Assembly (NCBI RefSeq): GCF_002865985.1
Contig: NZ_LNDD01000004.1
Coordinates: 248,001 to 312,000 of the forward strand
DNA from: Thermotoga sp. SG1
GTDB taxonomy: Bacteria > Thermotogota > Thermotogae > Thermotogales > Thermotogaceae
Reading direction: 5' to 3'
DNA: 64,000 nucleotides
Shown here: positions 17,399 through 26,235 of the stretch, piece after piece
Position numbering within the stretch: the stretch's first letter is position 1
Layout: every line of letters starts with the position of its first letter
Made by a program: the position numbers and the translations under genes
The notes under the pieces: model-generated
Seen by the model: only the letters and a program-made list of their open reading frames with translations
Told to the model about the DNA's origin: nothing
Database searches by the model: none

Positions 17399-17935
17399 AT
17401 GAAAGAAAGAACGGTCTGGGAAAGAATTGCAGACGCCCTCAGGTCGAGATCCATATGGATGCTTCACTACTGCACCGGCTGCGGTGCTGTGGAACTCCCA
17501 CCATCCATGACGTCCAGGTTCGACATGGAAAGATTCGGAATAGCCCCCATGGCAACACCGAGACAGGCAGACATACTGCTCATCACGGGATATCTGAACA
17601 CCAAGACACTGCGAAGGGTGATCTACACCTACGAACAGATGCCGGATCCCAAATACGTCGTGGGCTTTGGAAGCTGTACCATAAACGGAGGAATATACTT
17701 CGACTCGTACGCGACGGTGAACAGACTCGACTACTATATCCCTGTTGACGTATACATCGCCGGTTGTATGCCAAGGCCCGAAGCGATTCTTGAGGCCTTC
17801 AACTACCTGATGGAGAAGATCAGAAAAGGAGAAGCGGACGGCTGGAAGAGGTACAGGGAAAACTACGAGTGGTACAAGCAGAATCAGATCCGCTCCCTTG
17901 GGGAGGTGTACGTACATGACGAGTTCCATGAATGA
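17399..17935 (+). CDS. mbxJ: NuoB/MbhJ-like [4Fe-4S] small subunit (MbxJ)
   Basis: A 178-residue cytoplasmic-face subunit carrying the proximal [4Fe-4S] cluster. The four cluster cysteines are visible: C25 and C28 in YCTGCGAVELPP, C93 in GFGSCTINGG and C123 in AGCMPRPEA. The CxxC pair differs from the adjacent CC of complex I NuoB and is as in group 4 hydrogenase-type small subunits. Preceded by TTTGAGGAGGTG; overlaps mbxK by 20 bases. Confidence 0.93.
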   Translation: MKERTVWERIADALRSRSIWMLHYCTGCGAVELPPSMTSRFDMERFGIAPMATPRQADILLITGYLNTKTLRRVIYTYEQMPDPKYVVGFGSCTINGGIYFDSYATVNRLDYYIPVDVYIAGCMPRPEAILEAFNYLMEKIRKGEADGWKRYRENYEWYKQNQIRSLGEVYVHDEFHE

Positions 17936-18443
17936 AGCGCTGGAGAAGTTGGAGGTCTTCCAACCGGAAGTGGAGGAGATAGATGAAAGAGAAGCAAAGA
18001 TCTCTGTAGCACCGGACAGGGTCATCTCCGTGCTGGAAACCTTGAAATCTCTGGGTTATTCACACCTTTCTTTGATGACCTGCGTGGACTGGATCGAGGA
18101 CAGCCAGTTCGAACTCGTGTACATTCTCTTTTCCTGGAGAGATGGCGGAAAGTTCATCGTGTCAACCAGGATAGACAGGAACAATCCAGTGTTCGTTACA
18201 GTGAAAGAGATCTGGCCCGTCGCCAGGTTCTACGAAAGGGAAATCCATGAATTCTTCGGTGTGAAGTTCCTTGGCAACGACGATATGAAGCCTCTCTTCC
18301 TCGAGCTCTGGGACGACAAACCACCACTCAAAAAAGACTTTGATCCCCTCGAGTACTCGAAGAGAAAGTTTCCTGGAAGAGAGTACAAAAAAGACGTCGT
18401 TGCAGAGGCAAAAAGGATGTTCAGAGGTGAGATAAATGGGTGA
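17916..18443 (+). CDS. mbxK: NuoC/MbhK-like subunit (MbxK)
   Basis: A 175-residue protein matching the NuoC (30-kDa) family: LSLMTCVDWIEDSQFELVYILFS, DRNNPVFVTVKEIWPVARFYEREIHEFFGVKFLGNDDMKPLFLE and the DDKPPLKKDFDP segment. The start is the ATG at 17916 because GGGGAGGTGT lies just upstream; an earlier in-frame ATG at 17898 lies ahead of it. Assists assembly and docking of the NuoD-like subunit encoded next, with an 8-base overlap. Confidence 0.92.
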   Translation: MTSSMNEALEKLEVFQPEVEEIDEREAKISVAPDRVISVLETLKSLGYSHLSLMTCVDWIEDSQFELVYILFSWRDGGKFIVSTRIDRNNPVFVTVKEIWPVARFYEREIHEFFGVKFLGNDDMKPLFLELWDDKPPLKKDFDPLEYSKRKFPGREYKKDVVAEAKRMFRGEING

Positions 18444-19542
18444 AACAAAACTCTTTTTCGGGCCGAACCATCCCGGAATGCACGGAAACTTCTCTGTTCA
18501 CATGTACGTTGAGGGAGACATTGTGAAGAAGGCAAGACCGGTACCCGGTTTTCTTCACAGAGGTTTTGAAAAACTCATGGAAAGACGCTACTGGTACTCC
18601 AACATTTCGCTCATACCAAGGATATGTGTTCCAGAACCGGACATCAACGAGATCTGCTATGCCATGGCCGTCGAAAAGATCGCAAAGATAGAAGTCCCAG
18701 AGAGAGCACAGTGGATACGAATGATCGTTCTGGAACTTGCAAGAATAGCGAACCACATCTGGAACGTTGGAGGAATAGGAGGTCCTCTTGGGCTCTACAC
18801 GGCCTCTTACTGGGGTGTCGCAGATAGAGACAGAATTCTCGACATCTTCGAAGCCCTCACTGGAGCCAGGGTATACCACATGTACATAATAATCGGTGGC
18901 GTGAGAAAGAACATGACACCAAAAATAGAAGACATGATCTGGAAGACACTGGATTACATAGAGTCCAGGTTGCCTGATTACGAAAATCTCATCTTCAAGA
19001 ACAGGATCGTTCACTCGAGGCTCAAAGGAAGACTCATTTTGACCAGAGAACAAGCGATGGAGATGGGAGTCACTGGTGTGGGTCTGAGGGCAACGGGCGT
19101 GGAGTACGATATCAGAAAAGTCGATCCCTACCTGTTCTACGATAGGGTGGAGTTCGAAGTTCCAACAGCAACTGAGGGAGACGCCTTCAGCAGGGTGTAT
19201 TTGAAGTTCAAAGAGATTCCCCAGAGCATAAAGATCATCAGACAGACCCTGGAGAAGATGCCGCAGAGCGACAGAGTGAACGTACCTGCTAGCAAAGGAA
19301 GTGGACTGAGAAGGGTCGTTCCAAAGGGAATGGCCTATGCCCATGTGGAGTCCACGCGCGGTGAATACGGGTTCTTCGTTGTATCAGATGGAAAGAACAA
19401 ACCTTACAGGGTTGCAGTGAGGGGAGCATCTTATCCACAGGGTCTCTACGGTATAGAAAAGTATCTTCCTGGAACAAGAATTGAGGACGTTCCCATTTGG
19501 CTTGCAACGATGGACGTCTGTGCACCGGAGATAGACAGATGA
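18436..19542 (+). CDS. mbxL: NuoD/hydrogenase-like large subunit lacking a full NiFe site (MbxL)
   Basis: A 368-residue NuoD/MbhL homologue (FGPNHPGMHGNFSVHMYVEGDIV, HRGFEKLMERRYWY, RIANHIWNVGGIGGPLGLYTA). True NiFe hydrogenases carry two CxxC pairs. Here the N-terminal site reads PRICVPEPD with one cysteine (C64) and the C-terminal site reads DVCAPEIDR with one (C362). A catalytic NiFe centre is therefore not expected, and the subunit should pass electrons to a different acceptor, as in archaeal Mbx complexes. ATG start follows AGAGGTGAG. Confidence 0.93.
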   Translation: MGETKLFFGPNHPGMHGNFSVHMYVEGDIVKKARPVPGFLHRGFEKLMERRYWYSNISLIPRICVPEPDINEICYAMAVEKIAKIEVPERAQWIRMIVLELARIANHIWNVGGIGGPLGLYTASYWGVADRDRILDIFEALTGARVYHMYIIIGGVRKNMTPKIEDMIWKTLDYIESRLPDYENLIFKNRIVHSRLKGRLILTREQAMEMGVTGVGLRATGVEYDIRKVDPYLFYDRVEFEVPTATEGDAFSRVYLKFKEIPQSIKIIRQTLEKMPQSDRVNVPASKGSGLRRVVPKGMAYAHVESTRGEYGFFVVSDGKNKPYRVAVRGASYPQGLYGIEKYLPGTRIEDVPIWLATMDVCAPEIDR

Positions 19543-19554
19543 GGGGTGAGAGAG

Positions 19555-21402
19555 ATGGCCATTCAGGAACTGCCGAAGAAGGATTTCTTCGCTCCTTTGA
19601 AAGCCTGGAAGTTCCTTGCCAGAAAGCCCGTTACCATTGAAGTTCCGAACAAAACCAAAAGGGAAGCCTCGGAAAGATACAGGGGTTTCCACGTGAACGA
19701 CTGGGGAAAATGTATCGGATGTGGTACATGTTCGAAAATATGCCCCACAGATGCCATAACCATGGTGGAGGTTCCGGATCTCACTCAGGAAGATGGGAAA
19801 CTCCCACAGAGACCCGTGATAGACTACGGCAGATGTTCTTTCTGTGCTCTCTGTGTGGACATATGCACGACCGGCTCTCTCCAGATGACAAGGGAATACA
19901 TTCACATCTCGGAAGATCCGGAAGATTTCATCTTCATGCCCACGGATAAGGGATTGAATGCAAAAATGGGACTTTACGAACCAGGAAAAGCTCCCCTTGG
20001 ATGGACAAGGGACAAAGACTCCGAACTTCTTGACCTTGAGAGGGTAGAGATGACGAAAGAACCACCAGAAACGAGGGTTAGATCCTTCATAGAGATCGTG
20101 AAGGGGTACAGCAGGGAACAGGCAATTCAGGAAGCCACAAGGTGTGTGGAATGTGGTGTATGTACCTACACATGTCCCGAGCACATGGATATACCTCAGT
20201 ACATAAAGTCCATCTATGAGGACGACCTGGAAGAAGGACTAAGATGGCTTTACAGAACGAACCCACTTTCCATGGTCTGTGGTAGAGTCTGTACACACAG
20301 ATGTGAAACCGCCTGTTCCATCGGTGTGAGGGGAGAGCCGGTTGCGATTCAGTGGCTGAAGAGGTACATAGTGGACAGTGTCCCACTCGAGGAGTACAGC
20401 AGGATACTGGACATGAAACCGGAAAAGAAGGGAAAGAGCATCGGTATAATAGGCTCCGGTCCGGCAGGGCTTTCGGCCGCGTACTTTCTTGCCACAATGG
20501 GGTACGACGTCACAGTGTACGAAGCAGAATCGAGACCAGGTGGTGTCATGAGATACGGTATACCGAAATACAGACTCCCGGACGAGGCGCTCGACAAAGA
20601 CATAGCGTTCATAGAGGCACTCGGCGTGAGATTCGTCCTCAACACGAGGGTTGGTCAGGATATTCCCTTCGAAGAACTCAGAAAGAAACACGACGTCATC
20701 TTTCTCGCCACGGGATTTGGCCTTGGAAGATCAACGGGAGTACCCGGAACGGATCATCCAGACGTCAAGCAGGCACTTCCCATGTTGAAGATGATCAGAA
20801 ACTATCTCAGGGGGGACGGTCCAAAACCACCGATTCCGGAGAAACTCGTCGTCATCGGTGGTGGAAACGTCGCCATGGATATCTCCAGATCGATGGCAAG
20901 GCTTCAGGTCATGGAGCATGGAGTTGTGAATGTGCAGGTGCTCTCCCTGGAAGGCTGCTTTGAGGATATGCCAGCCGATATGAAAGAGATCGATGAGGCA
21001 CTCGAAGAAGGTGTGGTCATAAAACCCGGATGGGGACCGGTAGAGATCGTGATAGAAAACGATCGAGTGAAGGGTGTGAGGTTCAAAAAGTGTGTGAAGG
21101 TTTTCGACGATGAAGGAAAGTTCAACCCACAGTTCGATGAAAGCATACAGATCTTTGTGGAAGCGGACATGGTGGTCGAGGCGATAGGGCAGGCACCCGA
21201 CTACTCCTATCTGCCCCAGGAGATAAAAGAAAAACTCGAATTTGTAAGGGGAAGGATCAGAACCAGCGAGTACGGTCAGACAGCCATAGAGTGGTTGTTC
21301 GCCGGAGGAGACATCGTCCACGGACCCGATATCATACACGGTGTTGCAGATGGGTATGCAGCCGCCAGAGGAATCGACATGTACCTGAGGAAAGCAGAAT
21401 GA
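19555..21402 (+). CDS. Fusion of 8Fe ferredoxin (MbxN/NuoI-like) with a GltD/NfnB-like NAD(P)-FAD oxidoreductase
   Basis: A 615-residue fusion, last gene of the operon. Start at ATG 19555 (GAGGGGTG upstream). Residues about 45-110 form a two-cluster ferredoxin (C53/56/59/63 and C94/97/100/104), as in NuoI/MbxN. The rest is a glutamate-synthase small-subunit-like protein: C187/190/193/197 and C222/226/230/234 are its N-terminal cluster cysteines; the FAD site is IGIIGSGPAGLSAAY near residue 290, followed by YEAESRPGGVMRYGIPKYRLP; the NAD(P) site is VVIGGGNVAMD near 435; the C-terminal FAD contact is WLFAGGDIVHGPDIIHGVADG. Glutamate synthase itself is excluded because no large subunit is nearby. 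It likely lets the complex exchange electrons between ferredoxin and NAD(P)H. Confidence 0.92.
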   Translation: MAIQELPKKDFFAPLKAWKFLARKPVTIEVPNKTKREASERYRGFHVNDWGKCIGCGTCSKICPTDAITMVEVPDLTQEDGKLPQRPVIDYGRCSFCALCVDICTTGSLQMTREYIHISEDPEDFIFMPTDKGLNAKMGLYEPGKAPLGWTRDKDSELLDLERVEMTKEPPETRVRSFIEIVKGYSREQAIQEATRCVECGVCTYTCPEHMDIPQYIKSIYEDDLEEGLRWLYRTNPLSMVCGRVCTHRCETACSIGVRGEPVAIQWLKRYIVDSVPLEEYSRILDMKPEKKGKSIGIIGSGPAGLSAAYFLATMGYDVTVYEAESRPGGVMRYGIPKYRLPDEALDKDIAFIEALGVRFVLNTRVGQDIPFEELRKKHDVIFLATGFGLGRSTGVPGTDHPDVKQALPMLKMIRNYLRGDGPKPPIPEKLVVIGGGNVAMDISRSMARLQVMEHGVVNVQVLSLEGCFEDMPADMKEIDEALEEGVVIKPGWGPVEIVIENDRVKGVRFKKCVKVFDDEGKFNPQFDESIQIFVEADMVVEAIGQAPDYSYLPQEIKEKLEFVRGRIRTSEYGQTAIEWLFAGGDIVHGPDIIHGVADGYAAARGIDMYLRKAE

Positions 21403-21403
21403 A

Positions 21404-21429
21404 AAAGCCCCTCCGATTGGAGGGGCTTT
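21404..21429. terminator. Bidirectional terminator closing the mbx operon and the LacI gene
   Basis: AAAGCCCCTCC pairs with GGAGGGGCTTT around a GATT loop, an 11-base perfect stem with A-rich and T-rich flanks. It begins 1 base after the mbx fusion stop and ends at the stop codon of the converging LacI-type gene, so it can serve both strands. Confidence 0.85.
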
Positions 21430-22415
21430 CACAGTTGTTTTACAGACTCTCTCTCGATGATCTCAACGGGGAGAATCACCCTTCTTGCAACTCCCTTCTT
21501 TCCCAAAAGCCTTTCGTGGAGTATCTCAAAGGCCACCCTTCCCATCTCTTCCCTTGGCTGTCTTACGGTGGTGAGGGCAGGAACGGTATAGCTAGATATG
21601 GGATCGTCATCAAATCCCATGATGGAAACCTCATCAGGAACGGCCACTCCAAGGTCGTGAAGCGCCTTGAGTGCTCCAACGGCCGATAGATCGTTTATGG
21701 CGAAGATGGCGGTGAAATCTACTCCGTGTTTTTTCAGATACCTTTCCACCGCATGATAACCATGTTCGGGGAAATAGCCACACGGTGTTACCTTCACGTC
21801 TATACCATGTCTTGTACTGTAATCGATGAATCCTCTTTCTCTGTCCGAAAAGGAGTAGATATCCTTTCTTCCTTTAAGAAGCAAGACCTTTTTATGACCC
21901 TTACTCAGGAGGTACTTTGCACACATTCTGCCGGCGGCGTAGTTGTCGATTCCCACGTTGTCGAGCCTGATCTCTGGCTCTTCCCTGTCAACCACGACAA
22001 CTGGTATGGCACTTTTGATCAATCTCTCGAGTTGTTCTTCGTCCTTTTTCGACGAGCAAACGATGATACCATCGACTCTCTTTGCAAAGAAAACTTCGAG
22101 CCTTTCCAGTTCTACAGACGTTCTGTGAAGCGTGGTGGAGATCATGAGAGTGAAGTCTCTCTTTATCGCCTCTTTTTCTATTCCGGTCAGGATCTCGTTG
22201 TAGTGAAAGCCTCCGAAGTTCGGAACGAGAACACCGATGGTTCTTTTTAAAACAGCATTTTTTACAGCATATATGGGATGGTAGTTCAGTTTTCTGATAG
22301 CATCGATGACCTTCTTTCTCGTCTCTTCAGAGACGTTGTTGTAACCGTTTATCACCCGGGACACGGTTGCAATGGAAACTCCTGCAAGCCTGGCCACATC
22401 TCTGATGGAGGCCAT
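21429..22415 (-). CDS. LacI-family transcriptional regulator of the mannan/cello-oligosaccharide importer
   Basis: A 328-residue repressor with a clean LacI N-terminus (MASIRDVARLAGVSIATVSRVINGYNNVSEETRKKV, hinge helix NAVLKRT) and a sugar-binding effector core (IGVLVPNFGGFHYNEILTGIE, SIMGFDDDPISSYTVPALTTVRQPREEMG). It is the last gene of the Opp-type importer operon and its start lies directly after the ATPase stop. As I recall, the MSB8 orthologue (TM1218) has been predicted to regulate this importer; the LacI-like site upstream of the binding-protein gene (27965-27978) is a candidate target. Confidence 0.93.
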   Translation of the reverse strand: MASIRDVARLAGVSIATVSRVINGYNNVSEETRKKVIDAIRKLNYHPIYAVKNAVLKRTIGVLVPNFGGFHYNEILTGIEKEAIKRDFTLMISTTLHRTSVELERLEVFFAKRVDGIIVCSSKKDEEQLERLIKSAIPVVVVDREEPEIRLDNVGIDNYAAGRMCAKYLLSKGHKKVLLLKGRKDIYSFSDRERGFIDYSTRHGIDVKVTPCGYFPEHGYHAVERYLKKHGVDFTAIFAINDLSAVGALKALHDLGVAVPDEVSIMGFDDDPISSYTVPALTTVRQPREEMGRVAFEILHERLLGKKGVARRVILPVEIIERESVKQL

Positions 22416-22416
22416 A

Positions 22417-23364
22417 CTACCTCCCCGCCTTCAGACAGAGAACTTTGTGATTTTCCTCAACTTCCACAAGTTCTGGTTTCTCAGTAAAGCACCTTTCGTC
22501 TTTTATGGGGCATCTGTCGTAGTACTTGCACGGCACGTTCGAAGATGAAACGAGTTCCGGTATAAATCTTTTGCTGAGATCCCATTTTCTGTCTATTTCC
22601 GGTACAGATTCAAGGAGCATCTTCGTATAGGGATGAATCGGATTATGAAACACCTTCTCTGTATCTCCCATCTCAACGATGTTCCCTCTGTACATTATGA
22701 AGGTCTCATCACTGATGTAGTATCCAAGAGAAAGATCGTGCGTTATGAAAATTACTGACATTCCACGCTCTCGAAGATCACCAAGGAGATTCAGGATATC
22801 CACTCTCGTTGAAGCATCGAGCATGCTGATGATCTCGTCCGCGATCAAAAGTTCCACGTCGAGAAGCAAAGTTCTTGCAATGAGGATCCTCTGAAGCTGT
22901 CCGCCACTGAGCTGGTGGGGGTATTTCCCGAGTATCTCCCGTGGGTTCATTCCAACAGAGGCGATAACCTCTTCCATCCTGGAGCGCCTCTCAGAAGCTG
23001 GTGTGTCTGGGAAGAACTCCTCAAACACCATGTTCAGTACCCTGTCTATTTTGTATATGGGATTGAAAGAAGAAAATGGATCCTGAAAGACTCCCTGAAC
23101 CCTCCTGTAGTACTCTCTCAGATCCTTTCCCTTGATCTGGGAGATATCTTTTCCATCGAACAGGATCTGACCCGATGTTGGTTTTATGAGTTTCAAAATG
23201 AGTTTTCCCACCGTGGTCTTTCCACTTCCACTCTCTCCTATAAGAGACACGATCCTGGAGCGGTCTATCTCAAAAGACACATCATCGACCGCTTTCAACT
23301 TTTCTCTTCCAAAGAAGCCAAGGGGAAACTCCTTCGTCAGGTTCTGAACTTTCAGAAGACTCAA
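22417..23364 (-). CDS. Oligosaccharide/oligopeptide ABC transporter ATPase, OppF-type
   Basis: A 315-residue cytoplasmic ATPase. Walker A is GESGSGKTT, signature LSGGQLQR, Walker B LLIADEIISMLD, switch His in VIFITHDLSL. The OppF-type C-terminal domain is present with HPYTKMLLESVPE and the cysteine cluster CKYYDRCPIKDERC ... C, which in some Dpp/Opp ATPases binds an iron-sulfur cluster. Together with the next ATPase it energises the two permeases. In Thermotoga this family transports oligosaccharides as well as peptides. Confidence 0.93.
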   Translation of the reverse strand: MSLLKVQNLTKEFPLGFFGREKLKAVDDVSFEIDRSRIVSLIGESGSGKTTVGKLILKLIKPTSGQILFDGKDISQIKGKDLREYYRRVQGVFQDPFSSFNPIYKIDRVLNMVFEEFFPDTPASERRSRMEEVIASVGMNPREILGKYPHQLSGGQLQRILIARTLLLDVELLIADEIISMLDASTRVDILNLLGDLRERGMSVIFITHDLSLGYYISDETFIMYRGNIVEMGDTEKVFHNPIHPYTKMLLESVPEIDRKWDLSKRFIPELVSSSNVPCKYYDRCPIKDERCFTEKPELVEVEENHKVLCLKAGR

Positions 23365-24341
23365 TTTGCATCACCTCTTTCGAAAAGCCAGCATGAGACT
23401 TTTCTTCCGTCCACATCGAACACAGGGGGATCCTGATCGCACTTTTCGAATGCATAGGGGCATCTGTCTCTGAACCTGCAGCCTGGTCCAATGTTCAGAA
23501 GGCTTGGTGGATAGCCGGGAATTCCCTTGAGCTTCGTCTGAGAGTACCTGACACCTATCTTTGGAAGAGAAGAAATGAGCATCTTCGTGTACGGATGAAG
23601 AGGCTCTCGCACGATGTCCTCCATGGGTGAGATCTCCGCAACCCTTCCCGCGTACAGTACCATCACCTTGTCTGCGATCTGATAGAGCACGGAAAGATCA
23701 TGTGTTATGAAGGCAAGAGAACCCATGATCTTTCTTTCTCTCATTTCGTAGAGCATCTGTATAACGGACCTCTGGGAACTCACATCGAGAGCCGAGGTGA
23801 TTTCGTCCGCTATGAGAACATCGGGATTCATCAAGGTGGAGATCACCATCACCATTCTCTGTTTCATACCTCCGGAGAGTTCTATCGGATACATGTTGAG
23901 AACTTTCTTTCCGAGATTGACGATTTCAAGTCTTTCTTCGATGAGATCCCTCTTTCGTTCAAAACTTTCACCGTGTTCGTGAAGAAGGTCGTCAATGATC
24001 TGTTTTATCTTCTTCGTGGGATTCATCGCATCCATTGCGTACTGCGGAATTATGGAGATCTTCTCGTAGCGAATCTTTCTCAACTCTCTCGGTGAAAGCG
24101 TCATGATGTTCTTTCCGTCAAGGATCGCTTCTCCACCCATGTACTTCATAGGAGGTTTCAGCAGGATCAAACCGTTTCCAAGGGTGGATTTCCCACAGCC
24201 AGATTCACCAGCGATACCAAGAATTTCTCCCCTCTTTATGTCAAAACTCACCCCATCGACGGCCTTCACATAGCCGTAGAGGGTTCTGTAGTAGATTTTC
24301 AAATCTTTGACGTTCAGTACCACTTCCGCCACGCCTATCAC
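23361..24341 (-). CDS. Oligosaccharide/oligopeptide ABC transporter ATPase, OppD-type
   Basis: A 326-residue ATPase. Walker A GESGCGKST, signature ELSGGMKQR, Walker B VLIADEITSALD, H-loop LAFITHDLSV. The C-terminal domain includes HPYTKMLISSLPK and the cysteine motif CRFRDRCPYAFEKC. GTG start overlaps the upstream permease stop (GTGA), preceded by GGGAGAT. Partner of the OppF-type ATPase, which it overlaps by 4 bases. Confidence 0.93.
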   Translation of the reverse strand: MIGVAEVVLNVKDLKIYYRTLYGYVKAVDGVSFDIKRGEILGIAGESGCGKSTLGNGLILLKPPMKYMGGEAILDGKNIMTLSPRELRKIRYEKISIIPQYAMDAMNPTKKIKQIIDDLLHEHGESFERKRDLIEERLEIVNLGKKVLNMYPIELSGGMKQRMVMVISTLMNPDVLIADEITSALDVSSQRSVIQMLYEMRERKIMGSLAFITHDLSVLYQIADKVMVLYAGRVAEISPMEDIVREPLHPYTKMLISSLPKIGVRYSQTKLKGIPGYPPSLLNIGPGCRFRDRCPYAFEKCDQDPPVFDVDGRKVSCWLFERGDAN

Positions 24342-25195
24342 ATCTCCCTGAGTTTAGGATTGAAGACTTCGTCAAGCCCAGCGTTCATGACGTAAAGAGT
24401 CGCAACCATGAGCGTGATCACAGCTCCTGGAGTGACAGCCCACCACCACATACCAAGCTGTATGGCATTCCACAGTGTAGCCTGCTGCATCATTATTCCC
24501 AGCGAGATGCCTCTCGTTGGACCAAGGCCTATGAAGTCAAGCCCTGTGGCGGCGAGGATGGCACCTCCGAACTGGAGGATGAACACCATGAAAACATAAG
24601 ACATCATGTTGGGCATGATTTCACCGAAGATGATCTTCATGGGCCTTCTGGCGGTGATCCTTGCAAGATCGACAAACTCTCTTGTTTTCAGAGAAAGCGT
24701 CTGTGCTCTAACTGCTCTTGCAGTCCACGGCCAGGCAGTGAATCCTATGATCACACTCTCGATGAACACACCCCTGTAAGGAAGGTACGCTGCAATGATA
24801 ATGAGGAGGGCAAGCGTTGGAATCACCATGAGGATGTTGGTGAACATCATGAGAAGTTCGTCGAACCATCCTCCTCTGTATCCTGCAACAAAACCTATGA
24901 GAAGACCTATCACCGTTGCCAGTGTTCCGCCGAGAAGTCCCACAAAAAGGGAGCTTCTGAGACCGTAGACAAGCTGGGTGAAGATATCTTGCCCAAACGT
25001 GTTCGTACCAAGCCAGTGTTCCTTGCTTGGAGGCTGATATCCGGGTCCCACAAAGGCAAGGGGATCTTTATAAGGAGTGAAATAAGGCCCTACAAGAGCA
25101 AGAAAAATCAAGCCAGCGTACACACATATGGCAAAGATAACTTTTTTATTCTTCAAAAAGAAGTAGACGAATTCTTTTCTCGTCATGGCTATCAA
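24338..25195 (-). CDS. ABC transporter permease, OppC/DppC-type
   Basis: A 285-residue membrane protein with an N-terminal helix (KKVIFAICVYAGLIFLALVGPYF), the OppC segment WLGTNTFGQDIFTQLVYGLRSSLFVGLLGG and the EAA-type loop KTREFVDLARITARRPMKIIFGEIMPNMM. The C-terminus LDEVFNPKLREM is typical of the family. It forms the channel with the OppB-type partner encoded upstream. Confidence 0.92.
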   Translation of the reverse strand: MIAMTRKEFVYFFLKNKKVIFAICVYAGLIFLALVGPYFTPYKDPLAFVGPGYQPPSKEHWLGTNTFGQDIFTQLVYGLRSSLFVGLLGGTLATVIGLLIGFVAGYRGGWFDELLMMFTNILMVIPTLALLIIIAAYLPYRGVFIESVIIGFTAWPWTARAVRAQTLSLKTREFVDLARITARRPMKIIFGEIMPNMMSYVFMVFILQFGGAILAATGLDFIGLGPTRGISLGIMMQQATLWNAIQLGMWWWAVTPGAVITLMVATLYVMNAGLDEVFNPKLREM

Positions 25196-26181
25196 ACCTC
25201 TCCCGAGTAGGATTTTCTTATTCTGGGATCTATGATCACGTAGAAAATGTCAACCAGGAAATTGGCGATCAAAACGCCAAGGATGATGAAGAGAAAACAC
25301 CCCTGAATCAAAAAGTAGTCCTGATTCAGAATTCCTTGCATAAGGAGGTAACCTATTCCGGGATACGAAAAGACGATTTCCGTTGTGAGAGCACCTGCAA
25401 CCACCGTTCCCAGCTGAATGGCAAGACCAGTGATCTGAGGAAGTATGGCGTTTCTGTAAGCGTATCGCCTGATGAGCTTCTGGGAAGAACCGAGTGCCTC
25501 GAGGTATCTGGAGTAGTTCGATTCCAGTTCGTAGATGATCATGTTCCTCATTCCGATCGCCCATCCACCAAGCATCACAAGAAACAGGGATCCAAATGGA
25601 AGTACCCAGTGGTGAAGAAAGTCGAGAATGAACTGCCAGGAAAAAGATGGTGTCGTACCGAAGCTGTAGGCACCTGCGAGGGGAAACAGAGGTATCACCA
25701 CACCGAATATCCAGGCAAGAAGGATACCAAACCAGAAGTACGGAGATGCAGTTAGAGTGTAAAAAACAGGAAGAGCAAAGTTATCGAGTCTTTTTTTCCG
25801 TGCTACAAAGGCACCGAACCTGTTTCCTATCGCAAAGCTCAAAAGAACAGCAGGTAGGAGAACGACCAGAGAGTACGGAAGGGATCTTGCTATTATCTTT
25901 GCAACTGGCTGAGGATACATGTAGATACTTATTCCAAGATCTCCTTTGAAGAGAGCCCTCCAAAAGTTGATGTACTGCTCCCAGAGGGGTTTGTCAAGGC
26001 CAAAGGCCTGTGTGAAGTAACTCTGAAGGACCTTGACGGATTCAGGAAGCCCAGCGAATCTGGAGATCAAAAAGTTGATGGGATTTCCCGGCATGAATCG
26101 AGGAATAGCCCAGTCGATGGTAACAGCAAAAAAGAAGGTCAGGATGTAGACCACGATCTTCTTTGTGAGATATTTTCTCAA
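25192..26181 (-). CDS. ABC transporter permease, OppB/DppB-type
   Basis: A 329-residue membrane protein with six helices: MRKYLTKKIVVYILTFFFAVTIDWAIPRFMPGNP is the OppB N-terminus and the EAA-type loop is SNYSRYLEALGSSQKLIRRYAYRNAILPQITGLA. Start follows AAGGAGGTAGGAG. Overlaps the OppC-type gene by 4 bases and is separated from the binding-protein gene by 54 bases holding a strong hairpin. Confidence 0.92.
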   Translation of the reverse strand: MRKYLTKKIVVYILTFFFAVTIDWAIPRFMPGNPINFLISRFAGLPESVKVLQSYFTQAFGLDKPLWEQYINFWRALFKGDLGISIYMYPQPVAKIIARSLPYSLVVLLPAVLLSFAIGNRFGAFVARKKRLDNFALPVFYTLTASPYFWFGILLAWIFGVVIPLFPLAGAYSFGTTPSFSWQFILDFLHHWVLPFGSLFLVMLGGWAIGMRNMIIYELESNYSRYLEALGSSQKLIRRYAYRNAILPQITGLAIQLGTVVAGALTTEIVFSYPGIGYLLMQGILNQDYFLIQGCFLFIILGVLIANFLVDIFYVIIDPRIRKSYSGEV

Positions 26182-26209
26182 GACTCCTACCTCCTTCTTT
26201 TTTTAAAGC

Positions 26210-26231
26210 CCCGCCCCGGAGGGCGGGGCAC
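26210..26231. other. Intercistronic hairpin after the family 5 binding-protein gene
   Basis: GCCCCGCCC and GGGCGGGGC form a 9-base perfect GC stem with a 4-base loop, only 4 bases from the binding-protein stop. In the transcribed (minus) direction it is followed by TTTAAAAAAAG, a poor T-run, so partial termination or mRNA protection is likely rather than complete termination. Confidence 0.75.
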
Positions 26232-26235
26232 CGTA

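Noticed and set aside
10850-21402. Reading the operon as a group 4 NiFe hydrogenase (Mbh)
   Set aside because: The large subunit lacks half of the NiFe cysteines, there are two antiporter-like large subunits and a flavoprotein fusion; Mbx-type fits better.
19555-21402. Calling this gene the glutamate synthase small subunit
   Set aside because: It carries an extra 8Fe ferredoxin domain and sits in the mbx operon, with no glutamate synthase large subunit in the window.
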